Shown piece by piece: positions 26,582 to 35,574 of a DNA stretch of 64,000 bases. Origin of the DNA: Alphaproteobacteria bacterium. GTDB lineage: Bacteria; Pseudomonadota; Alphaproteobacteria; Micropepsales; Micropepsaceae. Below the pieces are notes generated by a model. That model made no database searches. It was given only the letters and a program-made list of their open reading frames with translations, and was not told where the DNA came from. The position numbers were made by a program, and so were the translations under genes. The first letter of the stretch is position 1. The number at the start of each line of letters is the position of its first letter. The stretch lies in the NCBI GenBank assembly GCA_025924715.1, contig JAICHV010000007.1, positions 1 to 64,000 of the forward strand, written 5' to 3'.

Positions 26582-28518
26582 TACAACCCAAACTCCACCC
26601 GGCGCGAATTGCCCTGCTTGAGATTGCGATAGCGCGCCAGGGCCCAGAGGGGGAAGAATTTGGGATAGCCGTGATAGCGCAGATAAAACACCCGCGGGAA
26701 TCCGCCGCCGGTGTAATGCGCCTGGCTCCATAGCCCATCCTCGTCCTGGTTCTGCTTGAGCCATTGGATGCCCCGCGTCACGGATGGATGATCCACCTGC
26801 CCCGCCGCCATCAGGCCCATCAGGGCCCAGGCCGTCTGCGACGCGGTCGAGGGCGCCGGCTCGTAACCCGCGTAATCCAGCTTGTAGCTGTCGCAATTCT
26901 CGCCCCAGCCGCCGTCTGGATTTTGAATTGCCACCAGCCAATCGGCGCCGCGTTTCATCGTGAGATCATCCGCCGCAAGCCCGGCACCGTTCAATCCCGC
27001 CAGGGCCGACCAGGTGCCGTAAATATAATTGACTCCCCAGCGCCCGAACCAGGAGCCGTCTTTCATTTGCGTACGCCGCAGATAGGCGATGCCATCCGCC
27101 AGCCGCTTGGGATCGCCGCCCAGTTGCGCGATCATGCCGACACAGCGCCCCGAAACATCCTCGGTGGGCGGATCCAGCAACGCCCCATGATCGGCGAAGG
27201 GGATATTGTTCAGGCTGTAATGGGCATTGTCGGCATCGAAAGCGCCCCAGCCGCCATTGCCGCTTTGCATGCCGTCGACCCATTCCGCCGCCCTGGCGAT
27301 GGCGCCGTCATAACCAGGGGCGATACCCGCTTTCTGGGCCCGGTCCATCGCCATCACCACCACGGCGGTGTCGTCCAGATCGGGATAGTGATCATTGCGA
27401 TATTGAAAGGCCCAGCCGCCGGGGCGCACGTCCGGGCGCTCTTCGGCCCAGTCGCCGGCGACATCCAGAACCTGCAAGGGCCTCAGCCATTCCAGGCTGC
27501 GCGCGGCCGCGGCTTCGGCCTTGGCGTCCTTGGTTTCCAGCAACGCATGCGCCACCAGGGCGGTGTCCCAGACCGGCGAAAAACAGGGTTGGCAATAGGC
27601 TTCGTCATCCTTGACCACCAAAAGCGCATCGACGGATTTGCGCGCGATGGCGCGGTCGGGATGATCCGGCGCATAGCCCAGCGCATCGAACATCATCACG
27701 CTATTGGCCATGGCGGGATAGATCGCGCCCAGCCCATCCTCGCCATTCAGCCGCTGCGTCACCCATTGGCGGCAGGTTTCGATGGACCGCGCCCGCAAAC
27801 CTTTCGGCCAGAACGGGTCAAACCGCTTCAGGCCCCAATCCAACATGTTGAAGAAGGCCGACCAGCCCGCACTCTGGTGCGGGGCACGGGCGCCCGCCGC
27901 GGGAACGCCGGGCACGAACAATTCGGGCACATGAATCCCGCGCTTGTTTCTGGCGCGCGGTCTCAGCGCCGCCAGCACCAGCAGCGGCACGATCACCGTG
28001 CGCGCCCAATAGCTCATCTTCGACAGATGAATGGGAAACCAGCGCGGCAGCAGGATCAATTCCGGCGGCATGGTGGGAATGATGTTCCAACCGACCTCCC
28101 CATACAGCGCCAATTGCAGACGGGTGAAAACATTGGTCCGGATCGCGCCGCCGCGCGCGCGGATGGCATCACGGGCGCGCTTCATATGCGGCGCCTCGAT
28201 ATCGTCGCCGATCATCTTGAGCGCGAAATAGGCTTTCACCGAAGCGGAGATGTCGAAGGCGCCGTCGTGATAAAGCGGCCAGCCGCCATGATCGGCCTGG
28301 ATGCGGCGCAGATAGACGCCGATCTTGCGCTCCAGCTCCACATCCGCGGGCTCACCCAGATAATGCACCAGCAACACATATTCGGACGGAATCGTGGCAT
28401 CGGCTTCCAGTTCATAAACCCAATGGCCGTCGGGGCGCTGCTGGCGCAGAATGGCGTCGGTGGCGGCGCGGATGCTGCCGTCCAGATCGCCGAATTCCCC
28501 GGGGCTGAGCTGGTTCAT
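26581..28518 (-). CDS. shc: Squalene-hopene cyclase
   Basis: DLDDTAVVVMAM (DxDD) and several QW repeats (DGHWVYELE, GNGGWGAFD, DGSWFGRWGVNYIYGTW, DGGWGENC). Confidence 0.97.
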   Translation of the reverse strand: MNQLSPGEFGDLDGSIRAATDAILRQQRPDGHWVYELEADATIPSEYVLLVHYLGEPADVELERKIGVYLRRIQADHGGWPLYHDGAFDISASVKAYFALKMIGDDIEAPHMKRARDAIRARGGAIRTNVFTRLQLALYGEVGWNIIPTMPPELILLPRWFPIHLSKMSYWARTVIVPLLVLAALRPRARNKRGIHVPELFVPGVPAAGARAPHQSAGWSAFFNMLDWGLKRFDPFWPKGLRARSIETCRQWVTQRLNGEDGLGAIYPAMANSVMMFDALGYAPDHPDRAIARKSVDALLVVKDDEAYCQPCFSPVWDTALVAHALLETKDAKAEAAAARSLEWLRPLQVLDVAGDWAEERPDVRPGGWAFQYRNDHYPDLDDTAVVVMAMDRAQKAGIAPGYDGAIARAAEWVDGMQSGNGGWGAFDADNAHYSLNNIPFADHGALLDPPTEDVSGRCVGMIAQLGGDPKRLADGIAYLRRTQMKDGSWFGRWGVNYIYGTWSALAGLNGAGLAADDLTMKRGADWLVAIQNPDGGWGENCDSYKLDYAGYEPAPSTASQTAWALMGLMAAGQVDHPSVTRGIQWLKQNQDEDGLWSQAHYTGGGFPRVFYLRYHGYPKFFPLWALARYRNLKQGNSRRVEFGL

Positions 28519-28525
28519 GGCGCGA

Positions 28526-29785
28526 TTATAGAGATGAATGACGCAGGGCCAAAGCCGCCGCCTGATCGCCCGAACGGATGGCGCCTTCGATGGTGGCCGG
28601 CAGGCCGGTCTGGGTCCAATCGCCGGCCAGGACGAAATTGCGCCATTTGGTCTGGGTGGGCGGGCGTTTGGCGTCTTCCGCTGGGGTCGCGGCAAATGTG
28701 GCGCGCTTTTCCTTGACGATCTGCCAGGTGGGAAGCGGGTCCTTGATCCCCAGCGCGGCGCCGATATCGGCCCACAAGGTTTGGGCCAATTCTTCGCGGT
28801 CGCGCTCGACCAGGCTATCGGCCGCCGAAATCGTCACCGAAATGCGGTCGGGGAAGGAAAATATCCATTCCGCGGTGCCGCCGATCACGCCCAGGATCTG
28901 CGGCGCGCCGGCCGGGGCCGGATATTGGAAATGTCCATTGACGATGGCGCGGAATTCGCCCGGCGGGTTCAGACCCGGCACCAACTCCTTTGCCGTCCAA
29001 GGCGGCACCGCCAGCACCACGGTATCTTTGTGTCCCAAGGGAATGGTGGCATCCGGAAATTCCAGCGCGGTGGCGCTGCGGTTATCGAAGACGATTGCCC
29101 GCAGCCGCTCGCCGAAACGAATCTCGCCGCCCTTGGCGCGCAGAAATTCCAGCGCCGGGTCGATGAACGCGGCGGCCAGGGTGGGCGCGGCGATGCGCGG
29201 ACGGCAGGCCTGGCCGCCCTTTGCCAAAGTCTCGCGCAACACCGCGCCGGCCAAGGCGGCCGAGGCTTGCTTCGGCTCGGTGTTCAGCGCCGCCAGCAAA
29301 AAGGGGCACATCAAACGGTCCCACAAAGCGCCTTTGGCCGGCACCACATCGGCGATGGTCTTGCGTTTTCCCGCCCAGAGCAGCGCGGCATAGGCCATGT
29401 AATCGCGCGCACTTGTGCCCGGAACATGGCGCGACTTCACTCCCACCCACCAGGGCAAGGGGCCTTCATTGGGATGAAGCACCCAGCGCTCGCCGGTTTT
29501 GATATCGGTAAAGGGGATCAGCGCCGAAGACGGCCCGCTCAGCGCGCCTTGCGCACCGATGCGCGCCAGATAGGCATGCACCGCCCGGTTTCCCGACAGC
29601 ACCAGATGATTGCCGTTATCGATCATCCCGCCGAAGGCCGGATCGAAATAAGACCGGCAGCGGCCCCCGGCCTGGCCCGCTGCTTCGAACACAGTCACCT
29701 GTGCACCGCGCGCCGCCAGCGCCGTGGCGGCGGACAACCCGGCCAAGCCGGCCCCGATCACGAAGGCGCGGTGTGTGCTGCTCAT
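28526..29785 (-). CDS. hpnE: HpnE, FAD-dependent hydroxysqualene reductase
   Basis: FVIGAGLAGLSAATALAARGAQVTVFEAAGQAGGRCRSYFD; in the hpnCDE block. Confidence 0.93.
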   Translation of the reverse strand: MSSTHRAFVIGAGLAGLSAATALAARGAQVTVFEAAGQAGGRCRSYFDPAFGGMIDNGNHLVLSGNRAVHAYLARIGAQGALSGPSSALIPFTDIKTGERWVLHPNEGPLPWWVGVKSRHVPGTSARDYMAYAALLWAGKRKTIADVVPAKGALWDRLMCPFLLAALNTEPKQASAALAGAVLRETLAKGGQACRPRIAAPTLAAAFIDPALEFLRAKGGEIRFGERLRAIVFDNRSATALEFPDATIPLGHKDTVVLAVPPWTAKELVPGLNPPGEFRAIVNGHFQYPAPAGAPQILGVIGGTAEWIFSFPDRISVTISAADSLVERDREELAQTLWADIGAALGIKDPLPTWQIVKEKRATFAATPAEDAKRPPTQTKWRNFVLAGDWTQTGLPATIEGAIRSGDQAAALALRHSSL

Positions 29786-30633
29786 AACCAGGCGGACCTG
29801 AGCACCAGCAACAGCAATTTTTTCCGGCTCAGCGAAACCCGGCGGCGCGGCGGGGCGAAGCCGGCCTGTTCGGTGGCGGTGAGGATTTGCGAATAGACCG
29901 CGCCCATCAGCCAGGGCGTGCGGATGCGGCCCTTGGGCTTTTGCGCCAGGATGGCGGAAGCGGCATCATAATGGCGGTGCGCATCGGCGGCGACCTGACG
30001 GCAGACCGCATCCACCTTGGGGTCCGACGCAACCATTTTGGGATCCAGGGATTTGAATCCCGCCGCGAACAGATATTCGCGCGGCAGATAAAGCCGCCCG
30101 ATATCGGCGTCCTCGTCGATGTCGCGCAGGATATTGGTAAGCTGCAAGGCGCGGCCCAGATGATGGGCGAGCTGGAAGCCTGGCCCCTCCTCCATCCCGA
30201 ACACCTTGATCGACAGCCGTCCCACGGCGCTGGCGACCCGGTCGCAATACAGATCCAGCGTCGCCAGATCGGGCGCCACAATGTCTTCGGCGACGTCCAT
30301 TTCCATCCCGTCCAAGACGGTGCGGAAATCTTCTTGCCTGAGGCCAAAGCCCGCGATCGCCGGCGCCAGGAATGCGACACGGCCGGGCGATTGGCCGGCG
30401 TAAAGCGCCGCCAGGTCGCGCCGCCAGGCTTCCAATTTCTCGTGCCGTTCGGGGCGGGTGCCGATGCCGTCATCGGCGATATCGTCGACTTTGCGGCAAA
30501 AGGCATAGATCGCGAACATGGCGTCGCGTTCGACCTTGGGCATCAGCCGCATTGCCAGATAAAACGAACTGCCGCTGGCCTTTTTGCGCACGGCTTTGGC
30601 CTGGGGCGCGCCCAATGTTTCGGCGGCGCTCAT
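29782..30633 (-). CDS. hpnD: HpnD, presqualene diphosphate synthase
   Basis: FYLAMRLMPKVERDAMFAIYAFCRKVDDIADD and QLTNILRDIDEDADIGRLYLP. Confidence 0.94.
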   Translation of the reverse strand: MSAAETLGAPQAKAVRKKASGSSFYLAMRLMPKVERDAMFAIYAFCRKVDDIADDGIGTRPERHEKLEAWRRDLAALYAGQSPGRVAFLAPAIAGFGLRQEDFRTVLDGMEMDVAEDIVAPDLATLDLYCDRVASAVGRLSIKVFGMEEGPGFQLAHHLGRALQLTNILRDIDEDADIGRLYLPREYLFAAGFKSLDPKMVASDPKVDAVCRQVAADAHRHYDAASAILAQKPKGRIRTPWLMGAVYSQILTATEQAGFAPPRRRVSLSRKKLLLLVLRSAWL

Positions 30634-31475
30634 CGCGGGGTCAGCCGCGACAGCAGGAAAGCGGGAAGACGTTTGACGAACAAGGTTGCGACATCCAGTT
30701 TGGAGTGATGGACTTTTTCGGACAAGGGATCGCGGCTGGCCAGCCGGGCATTGAGATCCTCGGCCAGGGTTTGGATCAGATCGACTTCCAGGGCAAGTCT
30801 GCGGTTGCGAATCTGGCCAGAGAAAGCGCGGGACTGTTGCAACAGGCCGGCATTTTTCGCCGCCAGCGCCGCGATGGCGCTGCGCAGTTCGGGCGAGGCG
30901 GGTGGCGCCGCCAAGGCGGTGATGAGCGCGCCGGCCTGGGCGAAATGGTCGGCAGGGATATAGACCCGGTCCAATTCCGCATAATCCTTGGCGCAATCCT
31001 GCAGATGATTGATCACCTGCAGGGCGGCGCAAAGCGAGTCATTGGCCTCCCAGCAGGCCTGGTCCTCGCCATGCACATCCAGCACGAAGCGCCCGACCGG
31101 CATGGCGGAATAGCGGCAATAATCCAAGAGGTCATCCCAATCGCGATAGCGCAGCTTGACCACATCGCGGCGGAAGGCTTCGAGCAGGTCTAGGGCGTGG
31201 GTCGGGGCGAGATCGCGCTCCGCCAGAAGTTTGCGCAGAGCGACGCCCTGCTCCACCGCATCGCTTTCGCCCACCAGGCTGGCGCGCATTTGCTCCAGCA
31301 GCGCCAGCTTGCGTTCCGGCGCCGCGGTCGGATGATCGGCGACATCGTCGGCGGCGCGCACGAAGCGATAAAAGGCCAGCACCGGCGCACGATGGCGCGG
31401 CGCGATCAGGAACGACGCGACCGGGAAATTCTCGCCGCGATGATCCTTGCCGGATTGGAAATCGGCGACGCTCAT
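30630..31475 (-). CDS. hpnC: HpnC, hydroxysqualene synthase
   Basis: GENFPVASFLIAPRHRAPVLAFYRFVRAADDVADHP and QVINHLQDCAKDYAELDRVYIP. Confidence 0.94.
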   Translation of the reverse strand: MSVADFQSGKDHRGENFPVASFLIAPRHRAPVLAFYRFVRAADDVADHPTAAPERKLALLEQMRASLVGESDAVEQGVALRKLLAERDLAPTHALDLLEAFRRDVVKLRYRDWDDLLDYCRYSAMPVGRFVLDVHGEDQACWEANDSLCAALQVINHLQDCAKDYAELDRVYIPADHFAQAGALITALAAPPASPELRSAIAALAAKNAGLLQQSRAFSGQIRNRRLALEVDLIQTLAEDLNARLASRDPLSEKVHHSKLDVATLFVKRLPAFLLSRLTPR

Positions 31476-32611
31476 GCGTCCGCCCTCGCCTGAACGCGGC
31501 CTTTCCACATCCCGCCTTTGCCCGACCAGTGCAGCAGCGCCGATTCAAAGGTAAAGGCGGCATAGAAAGCGCCGACCAGAGGCAATGTCGGGGCCCAGAT
31601 CGGCGAGAGTCGATAGAAGCGCAGGATGGGCAGGAACATCACCGCCATGATCAACCAGGCGGCCCAGCCGGCCATCTGCGAGATTCCCCAGGCGAACAGC
31701 GCCGTCATCACCGGCGCGATATAGATCAGGATCAAGCCCAACATGGTGCCGGCCAGCTGCAGCGGCGAATAGCCGAGCTGGGCATAGGCCGAGCGGGCCA
31801 CCATTTTGCGGATATCGGCGAGATGCTGGTAGGGGCGCAGCGACTCGGCGCGATTGGTGAGGCCCAGCCAGATCGGTCCCTGCCGTTTCATCGCCCGCCC
31901 CAAGGCGCAGTCATCGATCAGCTGGGATCGGATCGCTGCGATGCCGCCCGCCCGGTCCAGGGCGGAACGGCGCGCCAACATGCAGCCCCCCGCCGCCGCC
32001 GCGGTCCGGCGCGACGGATCGTTCACCGCGCCAAAGGGATACAGCATGTCGAAAAAGAACACGAAGGCGGGAATGAGGAAATGTTCGGCCGCGGTTTTGC
32101 AGCTCAGCCGCGCCATCAACGAGACCAGCACCTTGCCGTTTTCTTCCGCCCGGGCCACCAATTGGGAGAGATTGTCGGGACCATGCGCGATATCGGCATC
32201 GGTGAACCAAAGAAATTCGGGACGAAAGTCGGCCGCGTGCTGCGCGCCCTGGTGCATCGCCCATAATTTTCCCGTCCAGCCGGCCGGGCGGGGCGCACCT
32301 GCGAGCACGGTCAGGCGCCGATCGCCAAACCCGCGGGCAAGATCGCCGGTTCCGTCGTCGGACTGATCGTCCACCAGCACGATGCGAAATTCGCCGGCAT
32401 AGTCTTGGGCCAGCAGGCTGCCCAGACTGCGCCCAATCACATCGGCCTCATTGCGCGCCGGCACCACCGCCACCACCGAGGGCCAATGCGAAGGCGGCGG
32501 CGGCGCATCGGCGCTGTCGCGCTCGCGCAGCCGCCAGAACTGATTGCGGCCCAGCAGCAGATAGAGCCAGATCACCAAAGGCAGAAATCCGAAAACGAGT
32601 CCCGCGATCAT
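31472..32611 (-). CDS. hpnB: HpnB, hopene-associated glycosyltransferase
   Basis: GT2: VVAVVPARNEADVIGRSLGSLLAQDYAGEFRIVLVDDQSDDGT, LWFTDADIAH; 4-bp overlaps with hpnA and hpnC. Confidence 0.9.
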   Translation of the reverse strand: MIAGLVFGFLPLVIWLYLLLGRNQFWRLRERDSADAPPPPSHWPSVVAVVPARNEADVIGRSLGSLLAQDYAGEFRIVLVDDQSDDGTGDLARGFGDRRLTVLAGAPRPAGWTGKLWAMHQGAQHAADFRPEFLWFTDADIAHGPDNLSQLVARAEENGKVLVSLMARLSCKTAAEHFLIPAFVFFFDMLYPFGAVNDPSRRTAAAAGGCMLARRSALDRAGGIAAIRSQLIDDCALGRAMKRQGPIWLGLTNRAESLRPYQHLADIRKMVARSAYAQLGYSPLQLAGTMLGLILIYIAPVMTALFAWGISQMAGWAAWLIMAVMFLPILRFYRLSPIWAPTLPLVGAFYAAFTFESALLHWSGKGGMWKGRVQARADA

Positions 32612-33600
32612 GCCAGATACCCATTGGCGCCGAACCAGGCCAGGGCATCGGCAAGCGCCTCGACGGGCGGACGCGCCATATAGCCAAGTTCGGTCTTGGC
32701 CTTGGCGGAGGAAAAAAACATCCGGTAGCGCGACATGCGCAGGGCATCGGCAGTCAGGAACGGCTCCTTGCCTGTCATGCGGGCCACCGCTTCCGCCATG
32801 AAGGCCAGCGGAAACAGCGGTGCCCGAGGCATTTTGAGCTTGGGCGGGCGCCGGCCGCTGAGACGGGCAATCTCGCCCAGCATGGCCTGAAGGCTCATAT
32901 CCGTGCCGCCCAGGATATAATTATGTCCGATGCGGCCCCGCTCCAGCGCCAGCATATGGCCTTCGGCGACATCGTCGACATGCACCAGATTGAGCCCCGT
33001 ATCGACAAAGCCCGGCATCTTGCCTTTGGCGGCTTCGACGATGATGCGCCCCGTGGGCGTGGGCTTGATGTCGCGCGGACCGATGGGGGTGGAGGGCGCC
33101 ACGATCACCGCGGGCAAACGGGAATCGGCGATCAGGCGCTCGACCTCACGTTCCGCCACCAATTTGCTGCGCTTATAGGCGCCGATCACGCTTTGCGGAG
33201 AATGGCGGGAAGTTTCGTCCACCGGCTCGCCGCTGCCCGGCTTCAGGGCGGCGACCGAAGAGGTATAGACCACCCGTTCGACGCCGGCCGCCAGCGCCGC
33301 CTGCATGGTAGCGCGGGCGCCCATGAGATTGTTGCGTTCGATCTCGGAAGGATCGGGTGCCCAAAGCCGGTAATCCGCCGCGACATGGAAGAAATAGCGA
33401 GTGCCCTGCAAGGCCCGGGTCATAGAGGAGACATCGCGCATGTCGCCCGCCACGGTCTCGATCTCCAGCCCCGCGATATTGGCGTGACTGGCCGTGGGGC
33501 GCATCAAGGCCCGGACCTTGAAGCCGCGTTTCAAGGCGGCGCGGGCGACAGCGGCACCCACAAACCCAGAAGCACCGGTGACTAGAACGGTATCGCTCAT
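32608..33600 (-). CDS. hpnA: HpnA, hopanoid-associated NAD-dependent sugar epimerase/dehydrogenase
   Basis: MSDTVLVTGASGFVGAAVARAALKRGFKVRAL Rossmann motif and YKRSK active site; in the hpn operon. Confidence 0.92.
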   Translation of the reverse strand: MSDTVLVTGASGFVGAAVARAALKRGFKVRALMRPTASHANIAGLEIETVAGDMRDVSSMTRALQGTRYFFHVAADYRLWAPDPSEIERNNLMGARATMQAALAAGVERVVYTSSVAALKPGSGEPVDETSRHSPQSVIGAYKRSKLVAEREVERLIADSRLPAVIVAPSTPIGPRDIKPTPTGRIIVEAAKGKMPGFVDTGLNLVHVDDVAEGHMLALERGRIGHNYILGGTDMSLQAMLGEIARLSGRRPPKLKMPRAPLFPLAFMAEAVARMTGKEPFLTADALRMSRYRMFFSSAKAKTELGYMARPPVEALADALAWFGANGYLA

Positions 33601-33743
33601 TGCCCGGGCTCCCCCCCGGCCGCTCGCTCGTGCTCGCGGCGCTCGTCGCTGTCGCGGGTCCACTGGACCCGCTCCCGCGCTATGCGCACCGCTCCTTGCC
33701 CCACAAACCGAGAAGCGCCGGTGACCAGAGCGATATCGCTCAT
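33597..33743 (-). pseudogene. Truncated duplicate of the hpnA 5' end (hpnA'), 48-codon ORF
   Basis: MSDIALVTGASRFVGQGAVRIARERVQWTRDSDERREHERAAGGEPGQ; its N-terminus mirrors HpnA MSDTVLVTGASGFVG; ATGA overlaps with hpnL and hpnA. Confidence 0.75.
33611..33675 (-). repeat. Dispersed hairpin repeat, copy A (inside hpnA')
   Basis: Minus strand: GCGGGTCC-AGT-GGACCCGC hairpin followed by AGCGACGAGCGCCGCGAGCACGAGCGAGCGGCCGGG; second copy at 59567-59632. Confidence 0.75.
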
Positions 33744-34717
33744 TGCGCGGGGTCCGGTTTGCGCAGCGCCGCGCGGCCCTCCAGGCCCTGCCAATATAGC
33801 AGCGCCGGCACGCCCAGCGTGATCTCCCGAGCCCGTTTGAGCAGCGACACCGCCAAGCCCAATTCCGCCGGCAAGCCGAACAGCGGCGCCAGCATGGCAT
33901 AGCCGGCTTCCTGCACGCCGATCGCGGCGGGCACAAAGGCTGCAACCGAACGCAGCGTGCAGAGCAGCGCTTCCAGCGCCATGGCATTGATCAGCGAGAC
34001 CTTGCCCCCCACCAGGCGAAAGGCAACATAAGTGGTCAGCCCGGCCGACATCCAAGCCACCAGATGCAATGTGGCGGATACCGCCAGCCGCGCGGGGGAA
34101 TCATAAAGCGCGTGGATCGCCTCGCCGAAACCGGCGCCTTGCTTGAGGCCCGGCAGAAAGCGCGCCGCCATGCGTTCGGCCAGGCCGGCGCCGCGCCGCT
34201 GCACCATCACCAGCAGCACGATTGCCGGCACCGCCAGCACCAGCACCGCCACCATCGCGGTCAGCAAGGCATCGCTGTTGGGAAGCTCGCCCAGATGGCG
34301 CAGGCTGAGCGCCACACCGAACGCCAGGAACGGCACCTGCGCCATGGCCTCGGTGGTCATGTCCGCGGTGACGGACGCCGCCGCATAAGCACCGTTCATG
34401 CCATAGAGGATCGCCAGCCGTACCGCCGTGACCAAGCCGCCCACCGGCGAGAAAGGCGATATTTCCGCGATGGCCTCGCGCACCTGCCGCGCCAGAAAAA
34501 AGCGTCCCAGCGAAAGGCGGAAAGCGGGCGGCACCACCACCCACCAGGCCAGCGCCAAGACGCCGGTCACCGCAAGCTGACACAGGCACAACAGGAACAG
34601 CCCGCCCAGCCCCGCGCGGGCCACCGCGTCCCACACGGCGCCGAATCCGATCACGGCATAGAGATAGACGGCGGCAATCAGCCCCGCGATCAACGCGATG
34701 ACGACGCCGAGCTTCAT
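33740..34717 (-). CDS. hpnL: HpnL, hopanoid-associated integral membrane protein (UPF0104/LPG-synthase TM fold)
   Basis: Multi-TM protein with SVAAFVPAAIGVQEAGYAMLAPLFGLPAELGLAVSLLKRARE; in the hpn operon. Confidence 0.85.
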   Translation of the reverse strand: MKLGVVIALIAGLIAAVYLYAVIGFGAVWDAVARAGLGGLFLLCLCQLAVTGVLALAWWVVVPPAFRLSLGRFFLARQVREAIAEISPFSPVGGLVTAVRLAILYGMNGAYAAASVTADMTTEAMAQVPFLAFGVALSLRHLGELPNSDALLTAMVAVLVLAVPAIVLLVMVQRRGAGLAERMAARFLPGLKQGAGFGEAIHALYDSPARLAVSATLHLVAWMSAGLTTYVAFRLVGGKVSLINAMALEALLCTLRSVAAFVPAAIGVQEAGYAMLAPLFGLPAELGLAVSLLKRAREITLGVPALLYWQGLEGRAALRKPDPAQ

Positions 34718-34722
34718 CGGGT

Positions 34723-35574
34723 TCAGGCCGGCAGCGGCTTGGCGCGGAAGCTCCACAAGCGCAGCGCCCCCAATGCGGTTTCGGCCAGTTGCGGCAGGAA
34801 GGCGGGGCGCAGCAGATCCGGTTCGAAGGCGTCCATGCGGCGGCGGTTCTCCGAATAGCAATCTTCCAGGAAGCGGCGGAAGGTAAAGCCGTCCAGGAAA
34901 ACGCTGGCCTGGGTGGCGGAGAATTCCTTGCCGTCGTTCATCTCCTTGCCGCGCTTGGCGGTGCCGATCATCCGGCCCAGAGCGCGCATGTAATAGCGGA
35001 ATGAGGTCAGCGGCAGCAGGGTGCGCGCGACAAAACCTTTGCGCGCCTGGGTATAAGCCATCCAGTTGACGAAGAAGACGATATGCCGGGTTTCCTCATA
35101 CATCAGCGTTTCAAAGATCGCGAACATCTCCTTGGGCAGGAACTGCGATTGCATGGCGATCTTGAAGACGCCAAAGCCCAGGAAAGAATCCATGCATTCG
35201 CCGAAGCCGAAATCCTTGAAGCGGGTTTCGACATTGTCGCTGACATCTTCCAGGGGACGCTCGGCGGCATCGATCCCGTATTTTTCGATCATCGCCCGGA
35301 TCAATTGGGCATGACGGGTTTCTTCCAGCCCCTGCAGCGCCACCGCTTCCTTGATCACCGGATCTTCGATGGTGTCGGTGAAGGCCTTGACGATCGCGCC
35401 GGCGCGCCGCTCGGTATAGAAAACCTCTTCCCAGAACGGCACCGATTTCAGCCGCTGCAACGCGGCCGCATCCAAGTCCGGCCAGGGCAGCGTTTGCGGG
35501 TCATAATCCGTATAGGTTTGGATGAAGTGCCGGCAGAACGTGTCGCGGTGTTCCTGGGATCCGATTTTCATCAC
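34723..35574 (-). CDS. Ferritin-like (putative diiron) protein 2 in the hopanoid operon
   Basis: ERRAGAIVKAF, LQGLEETRHAQLI, CMDSFLGFGVFKIA, LMYEETRHIVFFVNWMAY: E/ExxH...ExxH pattern; homologous to the adjacent gene. Confidence 0.75.
   Translation of the reverse strand: MMKIGSQEHRDTFCRHFIQTYTDYDPQTLPWPDLDAAALQRLKSVPFWEEVFYTERRAGAIVKAFTDTIEDPVIKEAVALQGLEETRHAQLIRAMIEKYGIDAAERPLEDVSDNVETRFKDFGFGECMDSFLGFGVFKIAMQSQFLPKEMFAIFETLMYEETRHIVFFVNWMAYTQARKGFVARTLLPLTSFRYYMRALGRMIGTAKRGKEMNDGKEFSATQASVFLDGFTFRRFLEDCYSENRRRMDAFEPDLLRPAFLPQLAETALGALRLWSFRAKPLPA

Noticed and set aside
26764-28716. 650-aa ORF on the plus strand
   Set aside because: Antisense shadow of shc, whose motifs (DxDD, QW repeats) are unambiguous.
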